NCBI GenBank assembly: GCA_004347695.1 | Contig: SLTK01000007.1 | Span: 226,823-290,822, forward strand | Source of the DNA: Chloroflexota bacterium | GTDB lineage: Bacteria > Chloroflexota > Anaerolineae > Anaerolineales > Anaerolineaceae | Length of the DNA: 64,000 nucleotides | Direction: 5' to 3' | Shown here: positions 51,085 through 59,304 of the stretch, piece by piece | Layout: each line of letters starts with the position of its first letter | Numbering within the stretch: position 1 is the first letter of the stretch | Notes under the pieces: model-generated | Seen by the model: only the letters and a program-made list of their open reading frames with translations | Databases searched by the model: none | Told to the model about the DNA's origin: nothing | Translations under genes and position numbers: made by a program

Positions 51085-51834
51085 TTAGGAGGTAGCCGGG
51101 CGCAAAGACCGCGCTTGCAGCACCATGTACAGCGCAATGGAACCTGCCACGGCTGCGTTGAGTGAATCCACCCGCCCGCGCATCGGCAGTTGAGCCAGCA
51201 GGTCGCACTTCTGGCGGATCAGGCGGCGCATGCCTTCACCCTCATTACCGACCACCAGCGCCAGTGGGCCGGATAACGGCGCTTCGGTCAGCGGCCGGGA
51301 GTCCGGGCCACCTTCCAGACCCACTACCCAGGCGTCTTGTTCTTTGAGCGAGTCTATGGCCTGAGACAGGTTCATTTGGGCTACCAGCAAGTGCTCGGTG
51401 GCGCCAGAGGAAGCATGTACCACCGCGGGGGTCACATCGGCAGCGTGGCGGAAGGGAATCACCACTCCGTGCACTCCGGTAGCCTCAGCGCTGCGCAGCA
51501 GTGTGCCGAGATTCTGCGGGTTTTGCAACATGTCCAGTAGCAGCACCAGCAGCGACTCCTGCCGTTTGCGCGCCAGAGCTAAAATATCAGGGAGGGTACT
51601 GAAGGGATACTCACTAACTTCAATTGCGACTCCCTGGTGACCTTCGCCAAGCGCATCCAATCGCTGCCGCGCTACCCGTTCGACCTGGATTTTATATTTT
51701 GCTGCCAGGGATAAGATTTCGGCCAGACGGCCTTTTTCTTCCACGCCAGCAGCCACCAGCAGGCGAAAAACCTGGCGGCGGTGGGCCTGAAAAACTTCAT
51801 AGACCGGATTGCGCCCGGTGATAATATCTCGCAT
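51085..51834 (-). CDS. rlmB: 23S rRNA (guanosine-2'-O)-methyltransferase RlmB-like (SpoU family)
   Basis: A 249-aa protein. N-terminal L30e-like substrate-binding domain (ITGRNPVYEVFQAHRRQVFRLLVA), then the SPOUT trefoil-knot catalytic domain: LLVLLLDMLQNPQNLGTLLRSAEATGVHGVVIP (motif 1, in parts), VVGNEGEGMRRLIRQKCD (motif 2) and PMRGRVDSLNAAVAGSIALYMV (motif 3). SAM-dependent 2'-O-methylation of rRNA or tRNA. Convergent on neither neighbour; 27 nt before the PIN-TRAM gene on the same strand. Confidence 0.92.
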   Translation of the reverse strand: MRDIITGRNPVYEVFQAHRRQVFRLLVAAGVEEKGRLAEILSLAAKYKIQVERVARQRLDALGEGHQGVAIEVSEYPFSTLPDILALARKRQESLLVLLLDMLQNPQNLGTLLRSAEATGVHGVVIPFRHAADVTPAVVHASSGATEHLLVAQMNLSQAIDSLKEQDAWVVGLEGGPDSRPLTEAPLSGPLALVVGNEGEGMRRLIRQKCDLLAQLPMRGRVDSLNAAVAGSIALYMVLQARSLRPATS

Positions 51835-51860
51835 AAGGTGAAATCCCTGACCGCAGTGGA

Positions 51861-52949
51861 TTAGCGTTCGGAATCCGGACGGGCAAAGATCATGCGCCCG
51901 GCTGCGGTTTGTAATACTTTGGTTACGGTGACCAATATTTCCTGGCTAAGGTATTCGCGCCCATTTTCGATCACCACCATGGTTCCGTCGTCCATGTAAC
52001 CCACACCCTGGCCCGATTCCTTGCCTTCCTGGATCACCCGGATGGCAAGCGCTTCGCCTGGCAGCAGCACCGATTTAACCGCGTTGGCCAATTCGTTGAC
52101 ATTGAGGACATTGACCCCCTGCAGTTCAGCGACCCGGTTGAGGTTGTAATCGTTGGTCAGGATCGGGCAGCGCAGTTGGCGCGCCAGGATCACCAGCTTA
52201 TCGTCCACATCGCGAACGCCTTCTACATCGATGTCTGTGATGCGGACCGGGATCACAGGTTCCTTTTGCAACTGCGAAAGGACCTCCATGCCGCGCCGGC
52301 CGCGCTGGCGGCGCAGGCTGTCCGGCGAGTCGGCAATGTATTGCAGCTCGTTGAGGACAAAACGCGGAATCAGAAGCGACCCGGGCAGAAAACCAGTGCG
52401 GGCAATATCGGCAATTCGGCCGTCGATGATGACGCTGGTATCCAGCAAAATGGTGCGGGATTCAGCCCAACCAGCCGATTGGTCCACTGAGGCAGACACA
52501 GGCCCTCCCTTGTTGAAACTGCCAAGGAACATGGCCAGGTCGTTTTGACGCATTAAGAAGGTGGCGACGCCAAGGTAACTAAAAACCAGGACCCCGATGA
52601 ATGGAAAAACTTCCCCAAAAGGGGATGGCAACCGCGAAAGCGGGAAAGATAGCAGTACGGCGATGGTCAGTCCGGAAATTAATCCAATCAGTCCGGAAAA
52701 TAAGGTCTGCGCCGAGACTTTTAGTAAAAAACCGCGAAGCGCCCGTACTGGCCGGGTGGTGAGGTAAGGGGTTAAGATCAACCCGACCAGCGCTCCAACC
52801 AATCCGAAGGTGATTGCATACTGGTCTGTGGTGAAGACATTCGGGCTAAGGTTGACATTCGCCATGCCACCAAGCTGAGTGCCCCAAACTACACCGATGA
52901 CCGTAAACGCAACCATGCCAATCAAACGAAAAACAAAATCAGTGCTCAT
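51861..52949 (-). CDS. membrane-anchored PIN-TRAM protein (YacL-like)
   Basis: About 362 aa from ATG 52949, AGGAG 6 nt upstream. Four TM helices occupy residues 1-130 (FRLIGMVAFTVIGVVWG; ITFGLVGALVGLILTPYL; TLFSGLIGLISGLTIAVLL; FIGVLVFSYLGVATFLM). A PIN endoribonuclease domain spans about 165-285, opening LLDTSVIIDGRIADIARTG (Asp170) and including DVDDKLVILARQLRCPILTNDYNLNRVA with the other acidic residues; a TRAM RNA-binding domain follows (about 290-350). Bacillus YacL family members are of unsettled role, probably RNA decay at the membrane. Confidence 0.88.
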   Translation of the reverse strand: MSTDFVFRLIGMVAFTVIGVVWGTQLGGMANVNLSPNVFTTDQYAITFGLVGALVGLILTPYLTTRPVRALRGFLLKVSAQTLFSGLIGLISGLTIAVLLSFPLSRLPSPFGEVFPFIGVLVFSYLGVATFLMRQNDLAMFLGSFNKGGPVSASVDQSAGWAESRTILLDTSVIIDGRIADIARTGFLPGSLLIPRFVLNELQYIADSPDSLRRQRGRRGMEVLSQLQKEPVIPVRITDIDVEGVRDVDDKLVILARQLRCPILTNDYNLNRVAELQGVNVLNVNELANAVKSVLLPGEALAIRVIQEGKESGQGVGYMDDGTMVVIENGREYLSQEILVTVTKVLQTAAGRMIFARPDSER

Positions 52950-53070
52950 AATGGCTCCTAAAAAATGAGGGCTGTTAAAGTGCGGGATAAAACGAACAGG
53001 CAAATGATATGAGGAATAAATAATAAAGTCATTCAATCATAGCATACTTGGCAGGCGTGTCAATGAATTA

Positions 53071-53099
53071 TTGACAAGGGTATAGGCGCATGATAGAAT
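53071..53099 (+). promoter_or_regulatory. promoter of tRNA-Glu
   Basis: TTGACA at 53071-53076, 17-nt spacer, TAGAAT at 53094-53099, ending 13 nt before the mature tRNA. Confidence 0.75.
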
Positions 53100-53112
53100 C
53101 CAGCCGCCCTAC

Positions 53113-53185
53113 GCCCCCATCGTCTAGTGGCCCAGGACGTGGCCCTCTCAAGGCCAAAACGAGGATTCGAATTCCTCTGGGGGCA
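53113..53185 (+). tRNA. tRNA-Glu (CTC)
   Basis: Acceptor GCCCCCA/TGGGGGC; D-arm GTCTAGTGGCCCAGGAC; anticodon stem TGGCC/GGCCA with loop CTCTCAA giving CTC (reads GAG); T-arm GAGGA-TTCGAAT-TCCTC. Discriminator A at 53185; CCA not encoded. Confidence 0.95.
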
Positions 53186-53283
53186 CAAATGTTTTTTGGC
53201 CCTCTCATCCCATCGAGGGATAATTAAGGTCAAAACGAGGATTCGAATTCCTCCGCCCAACGGGCGCGCTGTGCGTGGGGGCA
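53186..53283 (+). repeat. 98-nt unit containing tRNA-Glu 3' half with insertions, copy 1
   Basis: Starts right after the tRNA. Carries GGCCCTCTC, then 19 nt (ATCCCATCGAGGGATAATT), then AAGGTCAAAACGAGGATTCGAATTCCTC-like sequence, then 22 nt (CGCCCAACGGGCGCGCTGTGCG in 2 pieces), then TGGGGGCA. It is thus the anticodon-to-acceptor half of the tRNA with one insertion in the anticodon loop and one between T-arm and acceptor. No 5' half. Confidence 0.8.
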
Positions 53284-53381
53284 CAAATGTTTTTTGGCCC
53301 TCTCATCCCATCGAGGGATAATTAAGGCCAAAACGGGGATTTGAATTCCTCCGCCCAACGGGCGCGCTGTGCGTGGGGGCA
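53284..53381 (+). repeat. 98-nt tRNA-Glu-derived unit, copy 2
   Basis: Tandem copy of 53186-53283 with the same length, differing at about three positions (AAGGCC for AAGGTC, GGGGATTTG for GAGGATTCG). After it, 53382-53564 shows nothing recognisable. Confidence 0.8.
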
Positions 53382-53564
53382 CAAGTCCCCTGTGTGTCAC
53401 GTGTCAAGTTCCAAGTTTACAAACTGCGCCTCGCGGGGCGTATATCCGGCATACTGTGCAACTCGCTTTGGTCGCTCACAAAGCTCACACAGGCTGGTGC
53501 ACAACGATGGCAATCTCATGATCAAATACAGGTTTCCGGGGTTGCGTTCAGAATGTATTAATAA

Positions 53565-53600
53565 ACCCCTCGCTCCTGCTGTTTTTGCGAAGCGAGGGGT
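53565..53600 (-). terminator. terminator of the DoxX gene
   Basis: ACCCCTCGC pairs with GCGAGGGGT; on the minus strand the stem is followed by TTATTAATAC. Confidence 0.75.
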
Positions 53601-53617
53601 CGATAATTTACCTGATG

Positions 53618-54196
53618 CTACGAGCGCCTACTACTTTTTATGGCGGTACCAGGTTGCCAAGGGGTGCCTAGCAGCTTTAGAACGAAACGGTCCAGTCCCC
53701 AATAACCGGCGGTCCTCCAGGCCAGTATCAATAAAATCGATAGGATTATAAGAACCGGGTTAGCACTGGCTGTTCCTGCCATCATGAAATTCCAATTCAT
53801 GAAGCCGCCAAAGAAAGCCGCAATGGCGGTGAATAAACCGAGGATCAAACCCAATCCAACCAGAATTTCTCCTGCCACTAAAAGCTTTGCAAACCAGACC
53901 TGAGATCCGCTTTCTAACAACCCCTGGAGAAAAGCGCGATACCAGTCAAAGACAATAAGTGGGCGAGCAGGTGCTTCAGGAATGGCAACAGCGCGGGTCC
54001 AAAACCCTTTGAGAATATCACCGGTCTGTACCCAACCAGGGTTGCTCAATTTGCCGATGCCGGACGAAAGCCATTCATATCCTACATACAATCGGACAAT
54101 CAGCCACAAAAAAGACCAGGGTTTACTATTGAATAACTTGTTCACAAAAGGCGGATTAGAAAAGCTGGTTTCTTGCTCTAGAGATAGAGTGCCCAT
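53618..54196 (-). CDS. DoxX-family membrane protein
   Basis: About 192 aa from ATG 54196 (AAGGAG 7 nt upstream; the longer frame to 54274 lacks one). Four TM helices: FLWLIVRLYVGYEWLSSGIGK, LLVAGEILVGLGLILGLFTAIAAFFGG, NWNFMMAGTASANPVLIILSILLILAW and the end, with the DoxX-typical R-x-x-x-G-x-x-x-x-x-x-G-x-x-K start. Family members are quinone-linked or redox-associated membrane subunits of varied role. Terminator downstream at 53565-53600. Confidence 0.85.
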   Translation of the reverse strand: MGTLSLEQETSFSNPPFVNKLFNSKPWSFLWLIVRLYVGYEWLSSGIGKLSNPGWVQTGDILKGFWTRAVAIPEAPARPLIVFDWYRAFLQGLLESGSQVWFAKLLVAGEILVGLGLILGLFTAIAAFFGGFMNWNFMMAGTASANPVLIILSILLILAWRTAGYWGLDRFVLKLLGTPWQPGTAIKSSRRS

Positions 54197-54359
54197 ATAT
54201 TTCTCCTTGAGATTAAATTGGATAGCTTGGATGCAGAATAACCAAATTATTATTTTTTTTGTTTCATTACACAATGTACTTTTTGCCTAAAAATTAAGCA
54301 GCATTTTTGCCCAATTTTGAACCAGGGAAAATACCTTGCTAATCAGCACAACAGGATAG

Positions 54360-54608
54360 TTATTCGACGTCCTTGGTGAAAGATAATGCCGCCAGTTTTA
54401 ACCCCTCAACCTGCGTCAGATATGGGAATAATGTCTCGGTGAGATCCGACACCTTTAGGCCAAACTTGACAGCTAATGTTGCAGTTTGAATGACCTCGCC
54501 GGCCTCTGCTGCCAGAACATGAACTCCCAAAATGCGCCCTGAGGATTCGTCCGTTACCAGCTTGATCAAACCACGAATATCTCTGGCTGCCAATGCGCGG
54601 GCTGCATT
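54360..54608 (-). pseudogene. merA (mercuric reductase-like) C-terminal fragment
   Basis: The last about 80 residues of a MerA-type disulfide oxidoreductase: RALAARDIRGLIKLVTDESS, GRILGVHVLAAEAGEVIQTA and the final LFPYLTQVEGLKLAALSFTKDVE, which matches the MerA dimerisation domain closely. It lacks the vicinal Cys pair normally near the C-terminus and the FAD/NAD domains. Upstream homology ends near 54608, where transposase-derived sequence begins. The rest of the gene is lost. Confidence 0.75.
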
Positions 54609-54639
54609 CCGCCATCCACCTGAAGAACACCCACCTCCG

Positions 54640-54845
54640 ACAACAAGGGGTCTGGCTGACTTGAGTCAAACCCCTCAGCATCAAGAGGAACAGAAAGGGC
54701 GGTATAAGATCGAGCGCCAATTTGGCGAAGCCAAACAAGGACACAGGTTTGGCCGCTGCCGCTATATTGGCAAAGCGCGCTTGCCTTGAATCTCAAGCGC
54801 TGGGGGGAAACATTGACCGGGATCAATTTCAAGGCGCGAGCTTAG
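54640..54845 (+). pseudogene. transposase C-terminal remnant (IS5/IS1182-like DDE)
   Basis: Reads RYKIERQFGEAKQGHRFGRCRYIGKARL in one frame (to about 54780) and, after a frameshift/deletion, ALNLKRWGETLTGINFKARA in the next, ending TAG at 54843-54845. This is the conserved R-Y-K-I-E-x-x-x-x-E-x-K ... N-L-K-R end of DDE transposases. No intact IS or terminal repeats seen. Confidence 0.65.
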
Positions 54846-55059
54846 GCAACGGAATAAACCGGGGAGGTTTGTCGATGGTGAACAAATTAACGGAAGTTAT
54901 GTCTGGTTTTACCCTGCGTTAGGTTGCATTGCGTGCCCTTTAGTCTATGTTGGATCCAAAATTTTGCCTTGCCGCTCAGGATAAGGCAAAATTTGGATAT
55001 TTGTAAACACCCCCTTTGTCTCAGTGAACGTTTAGATCACCCGATGCGATCTTTACACC

Positions 55060-55926
55060 TCAGTTGCTCTCATCGTCCCGTGGAAGATCGTGGATGCGCC
55101 GGATAAAGGCGGAAACCCGTTCATCCTCCTGTTCCGGGTAAATGAACTCAAAAGCTTCCGCCACCGGCTGAGCTGCACGGCGGAACAAACTTCCCATGGC
55201 AAACAAAGCCTGCCAGGTATTTTCCGGGTTCGCATCCGCATAGGTTTGTTCTAATTGCTGCCACAGATCATCATCAAGGCCTGCTTTGAGATATTTGCCA
55301 AATTTTCCGGCCGATTTTTTGAACCCAGTCTGAATGCCAAAATACCAGGTCAGCATCTTCAATAATTGATCGCGAAGAAAGGTGTCGAGCACAGTGTGGG
55401 CGTAGGTCAGCTCACCGCGCCACAGCCCTTTGGCGGCATACGGCGTTACCCACCAGAATTCATTGCAGCAATCTGCAAAGGCTTTAGCGGAGGGTTTCGC
55501 GGGCAGATAGCTGCGGTCGCTGGGTGGCGGCAGCGGTACAATGCGCTGGTCTTTGTCCAGTAGCACCAGCGATAAACTATCCTGTTGGATGCGTGCAATA
55601 CACTCCAATGAGTGAAAGCTGAGATCGATGCGGTTGCCGTCCAAAAATTGCATCAGATAGGCATAGCTGCCATCTTTATTCGATTCGGGATCGCCCAAGT
55701 CCTCAGGCGTCTGCAAAATCATCAACTCGCCGAAGAATTGCGGGATGCGCAAGTCGCCGCAAAAAGGTTTGACATCCAGAACGTAGCAGGCTATATCGTA
55801 ATCCTGGAAAGGATCCTTTTTGGCATTCGGATTGACGCGTGAGCCGTTCATCACCACCGCCCGAATGCCATCCTGGTTGCGGGCAAACTCGAGGATCAGG
55901 CCGAGTATTTCAGCTTCTGTGCGCAT
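55060..55926 (-). CDS. ANT(6)/AadE-like nucleotidyltransferase
   Basis: 288 aa, family of aminoglycoside 6-adenylyltransferases that transfer AMP to streptomycin-type drugs. The opening block VVMNGSRVNPNAKKDPFQDYDIACYV contains the nucleotidyltransferase G-S-R and D-x-D residues; QFLDGNRIDLSFHS is the next family block, and FWWVTPYAAKGLWRGELTYA and MLTWYFGIQTGFKKSAGKFGKYL, quoted in parts, are highly family-typical. Whether it confers resistance or has a housekeeping substrate cannot be told. Beside a merA and transposase remnant, so acquisition is possible. Confidence 0.85.
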   Translation of the reverse strand: MRTEAEILGLILEFARNQDGIRAVVMNGSRVNPNAKKDPFQDYDIACYVLDVKPFCGDLRIPQFFGELMILQTPEDLGDPESNKDGSYAYLMQFLDGNRIDLSFHSLECIARIQQDSLSLVLLDKDQRIVPLPPPSDRSYLPAKPSAKAFADCCNEFWWVTPYAAKGLWRGELTYAHTVLDTFLRDQLLKMLTWYFGIQTGFKKSAGKFGKYLKAGLDDDLWQQLEQTYADANPENTWQALFAMGSLFRRAAQPVAEAFEFIYPEQEDERVSAFIRRIHDLPRDDESN

Positions 55927-56051
55927 GGAAACCTTCCGAAATTTTTTAGTTGGTTGAAAGGCCGATAATCTTTATATTTACAATCCTATCCTCTCCAAAC
56001 CAAATTCACAATAGGATTATGCGTCTTGCCGCCAGATGTTTAAATAAAAAT

Positions 56052-56077
56052 CAGGGCCGCCGGGGAGAGCAGCCCTG
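56052..56077 (-). terminator. terminator of the lipoprotein gene
   Basis: CAGGGC (56052-56057) pairs with GCCCTG (56072-56077); on the minus strand the stem is followed by ATTTTTATTT. Confidence 0.75.
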
Positions 56078-56093
56078 ATAACCGGTAATCCGT

Positions 56094-56612
56094 TTAGCGC
56101 TTGCCGCCGTCCCAAACCATAAACGGCATGTTAACCACCACTCCCGGTTTCGTTGTACTGATTTCTCCGGCAGTCTCTGCCGCGCTGATTTCAGTTACCG
56201 ACTTCAACTCACGAGCTTTGCCTTCGTCAATCCATATAACCAGAATAATCTGGCGCAATGGTGAATAGCCGTCGGTTCCGGGCGGATTGTTGAAAACATC
56301 TGGCTGGTAGCCGAGCGGCCCCATTCCCTTCAACCCATTTTCAAAAACATACACATCTGCCAATGCTTCAGCCGGCACCTGAGCCAGGGCAGGAACGTAC
56401 AGCACCGGTGATTTCATCATATCCGTCAGCATCGCCGCGATATCCGCGTCGGATGTCTCAGTATGCGAAAAGTATATTTCCTTGCCTTCGGCGTACGCTT
56501 TGCCGGCCGGGACGCTGGCAAAATCGCCGGAGGTCTGAGCGGTGCAGGCAGTCAGCGTCAATATCAGAACCGACAAGGCTAAAACTACAGAATGTTTACG
56601 ATTAAACTTCAT
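56094..56612 (-). CDS. lipoprotein of unknown function
   Basis: About 172 aa from ATG 56612 (AGGAG 6 nt upstream). Lipobox LTLTAC at residues 18-23. The mature part has AEGKEIYFSHTETSDADIAAMLTDMMKSPVLYVPAL and late PGVVVNMPFMVWDGGKR; no domain I can name. It is divergent from the metal-handling genes 195 nt away and may belong with them functionally, as it shares their upstream region. Confidence 0.65.
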   Translation of the reverse strand: MKFNRKHSVVLALSVLILTLTACTAQTSGDFASVPAGKAYAEGKEIYFSHTETSDADIAAMLTDMMKSPVLYVPALAQVPAEALADVYVFENGLKGMGPLGYQPDVFNNPPGTDGYSPLRQIILVIWIDEGKARELKSVTEISAAETAGEISTTKPGVVVNMPFMVWDGGKR

Positions 56613-56807
56613 AGAATCTCCTGATAGGGATGACAAATTGGTTTCGATAGCGACTATCATAAAGGAAAAGACAGCCTTTACGATCCGCAATTCCCACAAA
56701 GAAAATACTGGCAATATGGCCTATAGTCTTCACAATCAAGAGATGATAGACTGGTCAAGTCATTTTTGTATCTTATATAAAACAGTAAAACAATTTCGGA
56801 GAGTCTC

Positions 56808-57914
56808 TTGGTAAACCTACTGGTTGCATTCGTAACCGGCCTGACAACAGGGGGATTGAGCTGCCTGGCCGTGCAAGGTGGACTGCTGGCCAGTTCGCTT
56901 GCCGGTCAAATCGAGGCTGATGTTCAAAAAATGTCCGTGCGTTCGCGCAAACAACGCAGGGATTTGCGAAAGCCCAGCACCAGAAGCTCACAGCTGGCTG
57001 CGCCCATTTTGGCTTTTTTAGTAGCCAAGCTGGCTGCCTACACCCTGCTCGGTTTTTTGCTCGGTTGGGTTGGGCAAATGTTCCAACTTTCTCCGGTCAC
57101 CCGTGCTTTTCTACAAATCGCCATTGGCATTTTCATGCTCGGCTCAGGGCTGCGTATGTTGAATGTGCACCCCATTTTCCGTTATTTCGCTTTCGAACCG
57201 CCCGCCTTTCTGCGCCGCAAGCTGCGCAAGGTCGCAGCAGATGGATCGGCTTCTTCGCTCTCAGCGCCGTTATTTTTGGGGTTTATGACCGTGCTGATCC
57301 CCTGCGGTGTGACTCAGGCAATGATGGCGGTCGCTCTCGGTACGGGGAATCCTCTACAGGCCGCTGCGCTGATGTTTGCCTTCACCCTGGGTACCAGTCC
57401 GGTCTTTTTTGCAGTGTCCTACTTTGCCACCCAGTTGGGTAAAAAACTGGAGCGCAATTTTGTCCGTGCAGTCGCTGTCGTTATCCTGGTGCTCGCTATC
57501 CTCACCATCGATAGCGGCATCACGCTGGCCGGCTCGCCGGTTAGTCTTTCACGCTGGGCAAGCGGTATATTTGGCAGCCCGGCCAACGCCCAGGCCGCAC
57601 CGAACGGTTTTACTCTGGGCGGCGCAGCCTCTGATCAGGGGGACGGGACGATAATCACAGTCACGGTCAAAAACACCAGCTATCAACCTGCAGTTATTCA
57701 CGCTAAAGCTGGCGTACCGGTCACGCTGCGAATGGTTTCGAAAAATGTTCGCTCGTGCTCGTTGGCGCTCATCATCCCCGCCCTGGATTTGTTCGAAATT
57801 TTAGACCCAACCGGGGTGCGTGAAATTGCAATCCCGCCTCAGGAAGCCGGTACACGGATGCCATATTCGTGCTCCATGGGCATGTATAGCGGGATGATCA
57901 TTTTTGATCTGTAG
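56808..57914 (+). CDS. SafE/DsbD-like membrane protein fused to a cupredoxin-like domain
   Basis: 368 aa from a TTG start with GGAGAG upstream. The N-terminal 230 residues are a sulfite-exporter/urease-accessory (DsbD_2-like) transmembrane domain with a cysteine in GLTTGGLSCLAVQGG and another in VLIPCGVTQAMMAVALGTGN, the C-x...PCG pattern. The C-terminus (from about residue 270) is a cupredoxin-like domain: VTVKNTSYQPAVIHAKAGVPVTLRM, RSCSLALIIPAL and MPYSCSMGMYSGMIIF, with the Cys and Met-rich YSCSMGMYSG loop that would bind copper. Likely electron or copper transfer across the membrane. Next gene is a CopZ-like protein, 8 nt on. Confidence 0.85.
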   Translation: MVNLLVAFVTGLTTGGLSCLAVQGGLLASSLAGQIEADVQKMSVRSRKQRRDLRKPSTRSSQLAAPILAFLVAKLAAYTLLGFLLGWVGQMFQLSPVTRAFLQIAIGIFMLGSGLRMLNVHPIFRYFAFEPPAFLRRKLRKVAADGSASSLSAPLFLGFMTVLIPCGVTQAMMAVALGTGNPLQAAALMFAFTLGTSPVFFAVSYFATQLGKKLERNFVRAVAVVILVLAILTIDSGITLAGSPVSLSRWASGIFGSPANAQAAPNGFTLGGAASDQGDGTIITVTVKNTSYQPAVIHAKAGVPVTLRMVSKNVRSCSLALIIPALDLFEILDPTGVREIAIPPQEAGTRMPYSCSMGMYSGMIIFDL

Positions 57915-57922
57915 CAGGTACT

Positions 57923-58141
57923 ATGGCAAAAAAAGTCACCTTAAAAATCATGGGCATGGAATGCCCCAACTGCTCCATGAACCTGGAACGCATCGAGGAT
58001 AAACTTAAAGGCATTGTCTTTGCTGAGGCCAGCTATCGCAAGGAGCAGATGGTGGTGGAATACGACGATGCAATCTTGACTCTGGATCAGATCAAAGCTG
58101 AGGTTAAGCGCCTGGGTTACGAGGTTGCCGGGGTAATATAA
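57923..58141 (+). CDS. CopZ-like heavy-metal-associated protein
   Basis: 72 aa HMA fold. The metal loop is GMECPNCSMNLE (Cys-x-x-Cys), followed by a helix, then EASYRKEQMVVEYDDAILTLDQIKAEVKRLGYEV. Free-standing HMA proteins bind Cu(I) and hand it to ATPases or regulators. Follows the SafE-cupredoxin gene by 8 nt and is probably in the same copper-handling operon. Confidence 0.9.
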   Translation: MAKKVTLKIMGMECPNCSMNLERIEDKLKGIVFAEASYRKEQMVVEYDDAILTLDQIKAEVKRLGYEVAGVI

Positions 58142-58206
58142 AATTTATTGACAATTTAGGTATAATATTCTGCGCAACCAGGTTCCAATTAAGCGGGGTA
58201 ATACGG

Positions 58207-58650
58207 ATGGCAGAACAAATAACCAGAGAAAACGATCGGAGCGTGGAACAATTTCTCAACCGCATAGAGGATGAGAAGAAACGGCAGGATTGCTTCGTCA
58301 TCCTGTCCCTTATGCAGCAAATCACCGGCTATCCACCCAGGATGTGGGGGGACAGTATTGTCGGGTTTGGCTCGATCCATTACAAATACGCTACCGGACA
58401 TGAAGGCGACATGGCGCTAACCGGGTTCTCGCCGCGTAAACAAAACCTGACCATCTATATCCAGATGGGTTTTGAACGGTATGCGGATTTAATGGCAAAA
58501 CTCGGGAAATTTAAAACCGGAAAATCCTGCTTGTACATCAAAACTGTTGAGGATATTGACCTGAAGGTATTGGGCAAGCTTGTCGAACGGTCGGTCAAAG
58601 AGGTGCAGGATTATTATCCGCGGGAGGAACATCATGAACAGCGTGGATAA
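58207..58650 (+). CDS. DUF1801 (YdhG-like) protein
   Basis: 147 aa. Features FLNRIEDEKKRQDCFVILSLMQQITGYPPRMWGDSIVGFGSIHYKYATGHEGD (in parts) and GFSPRKQNLTIYI match the DUF1801 ferredoxin-like fold, seen in many small enzymes and iron-chaperone-like proteins. No catalytic role known. Its end overlaps the next gene's start by 17 nt, so translation is probably coupled. Confidence 0.8.
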   Translation: MAEQITRENDRSVEQFLNRIEDEKKRQDCFVILSLMQQITGYPPRMWGDSIVGFGSIHYKYATGHEGDMALTGFSPRKQNLTIYIQMGFERYADLMAKLGKFKTGKSCLYIKTVEDIDLKVLGKLVERSVKEVQDYYPREEHHEQRG

Positions 58651-59209
58651 AGCTGTCGAGACCCAGTTAAAGAACATCGAAAAAAAGACGGGTAAACCAT
58701 TGGATGAACTATCCGCCATCATTCAGCAAAGCGGCCTGACCAAACATGCTGATATCCGGCAGATGCTCATGGACCGCTTCCAGTTGGGTTATGGCGATGC
58801 CAACAGTCTGGTGCATTACGCCTTGAAGTCCGATGCCAAAAGGGCTGCAGAGGAAAAAGGGTTATCCACAGAAGATGTCGTCAACGAACTATATGCCGGG
58901 CCCAAAGCTGCCCTGCGCCCGATCCACGAGCGAGTGATGGCGGCCATCATGTCCTTTGGCGAGTTCGAAATCGCGCCCAAAAAGACTTACCTGAGTCTGC
59001 GGCGCAAACGGCAGTTTGCCATGCTCGGCCCGGCAACCAAAGCCCGGGTTGAGGTAGGCCTGAACATGAAGGGCATCGAGCCCACCGAACGGCTGATTCT
59101 GCTGCCCCCCGGCGGCATGTGTAATTACAAAGTCAACCTGACCGATCCTGAGCAGGTCGATGCCGAATTGATCGCCTGGCTTCGTACCGCCTACGACAGC
59201 GCGGGCTAA
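58634..59209 (+). CDS. DUF4287/DUF5655-type protein
   Basis: 191 aa from ATG 58634 (GGGAGG 7 nt upstream). N-terminal half resembles DUF4287 (DKAVETQLKNIEKKTGKPLDELSAIIQQSG, with GYGDANSLVHYAL); the rest DUF5655 (RPIHERVMAAIMSFGEFEIAPKKTYLSLRRKRQFAMLGPATK, in parts). Such fused proteins are widespread next to DUF1801 genes, as here. Function unknown. A terminator hairpin follows at 59245-59281. Confidence 0.8.
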   Translation: MNSVDKAVETQLKNIEKKTGKPLDELSAIIQQSGLTKHADIRQMLMDRFQLGYGDANSLVHYALKSDAKRAAEEKGLSTEDVVNELYAGPKAALRPIHERVMAAIMSFGEFEIAPKKTYLSLRRKRQFAMLGPATKARVEVGLNMKGIEPTERLILLPPGGMCNYKVNLTDPEQVDAELIAWLRTAYDSAG

Positions 59210-59244
59210 TGAAAAAAAAACAAAAAAAACGGGGTTTTTTATTT

Positions 59245-59281
59245 GTGCCGGTCTCCCGTCCTGTGGAAGGTAGACCGGCAC
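59245..59281. terminator. bidirectional hairpin terminator
   Basis: GTGCCGGTCT pairs with AGACCGGCAC; an A-rich/T-rich stretch (AAAAAAAAC...GGGGTTTTTTA) flanks its left side. Confidence 0.75.
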
Positions 59282-59304
59282 GATTTGTAAATAAGCAGTG
59301 GCGA

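Noticed and set aside
53186-53381. CRISPR array
   Set aside because: Two back-to-back 98-nt units with no unique spacers; the content is tRNA-derived.
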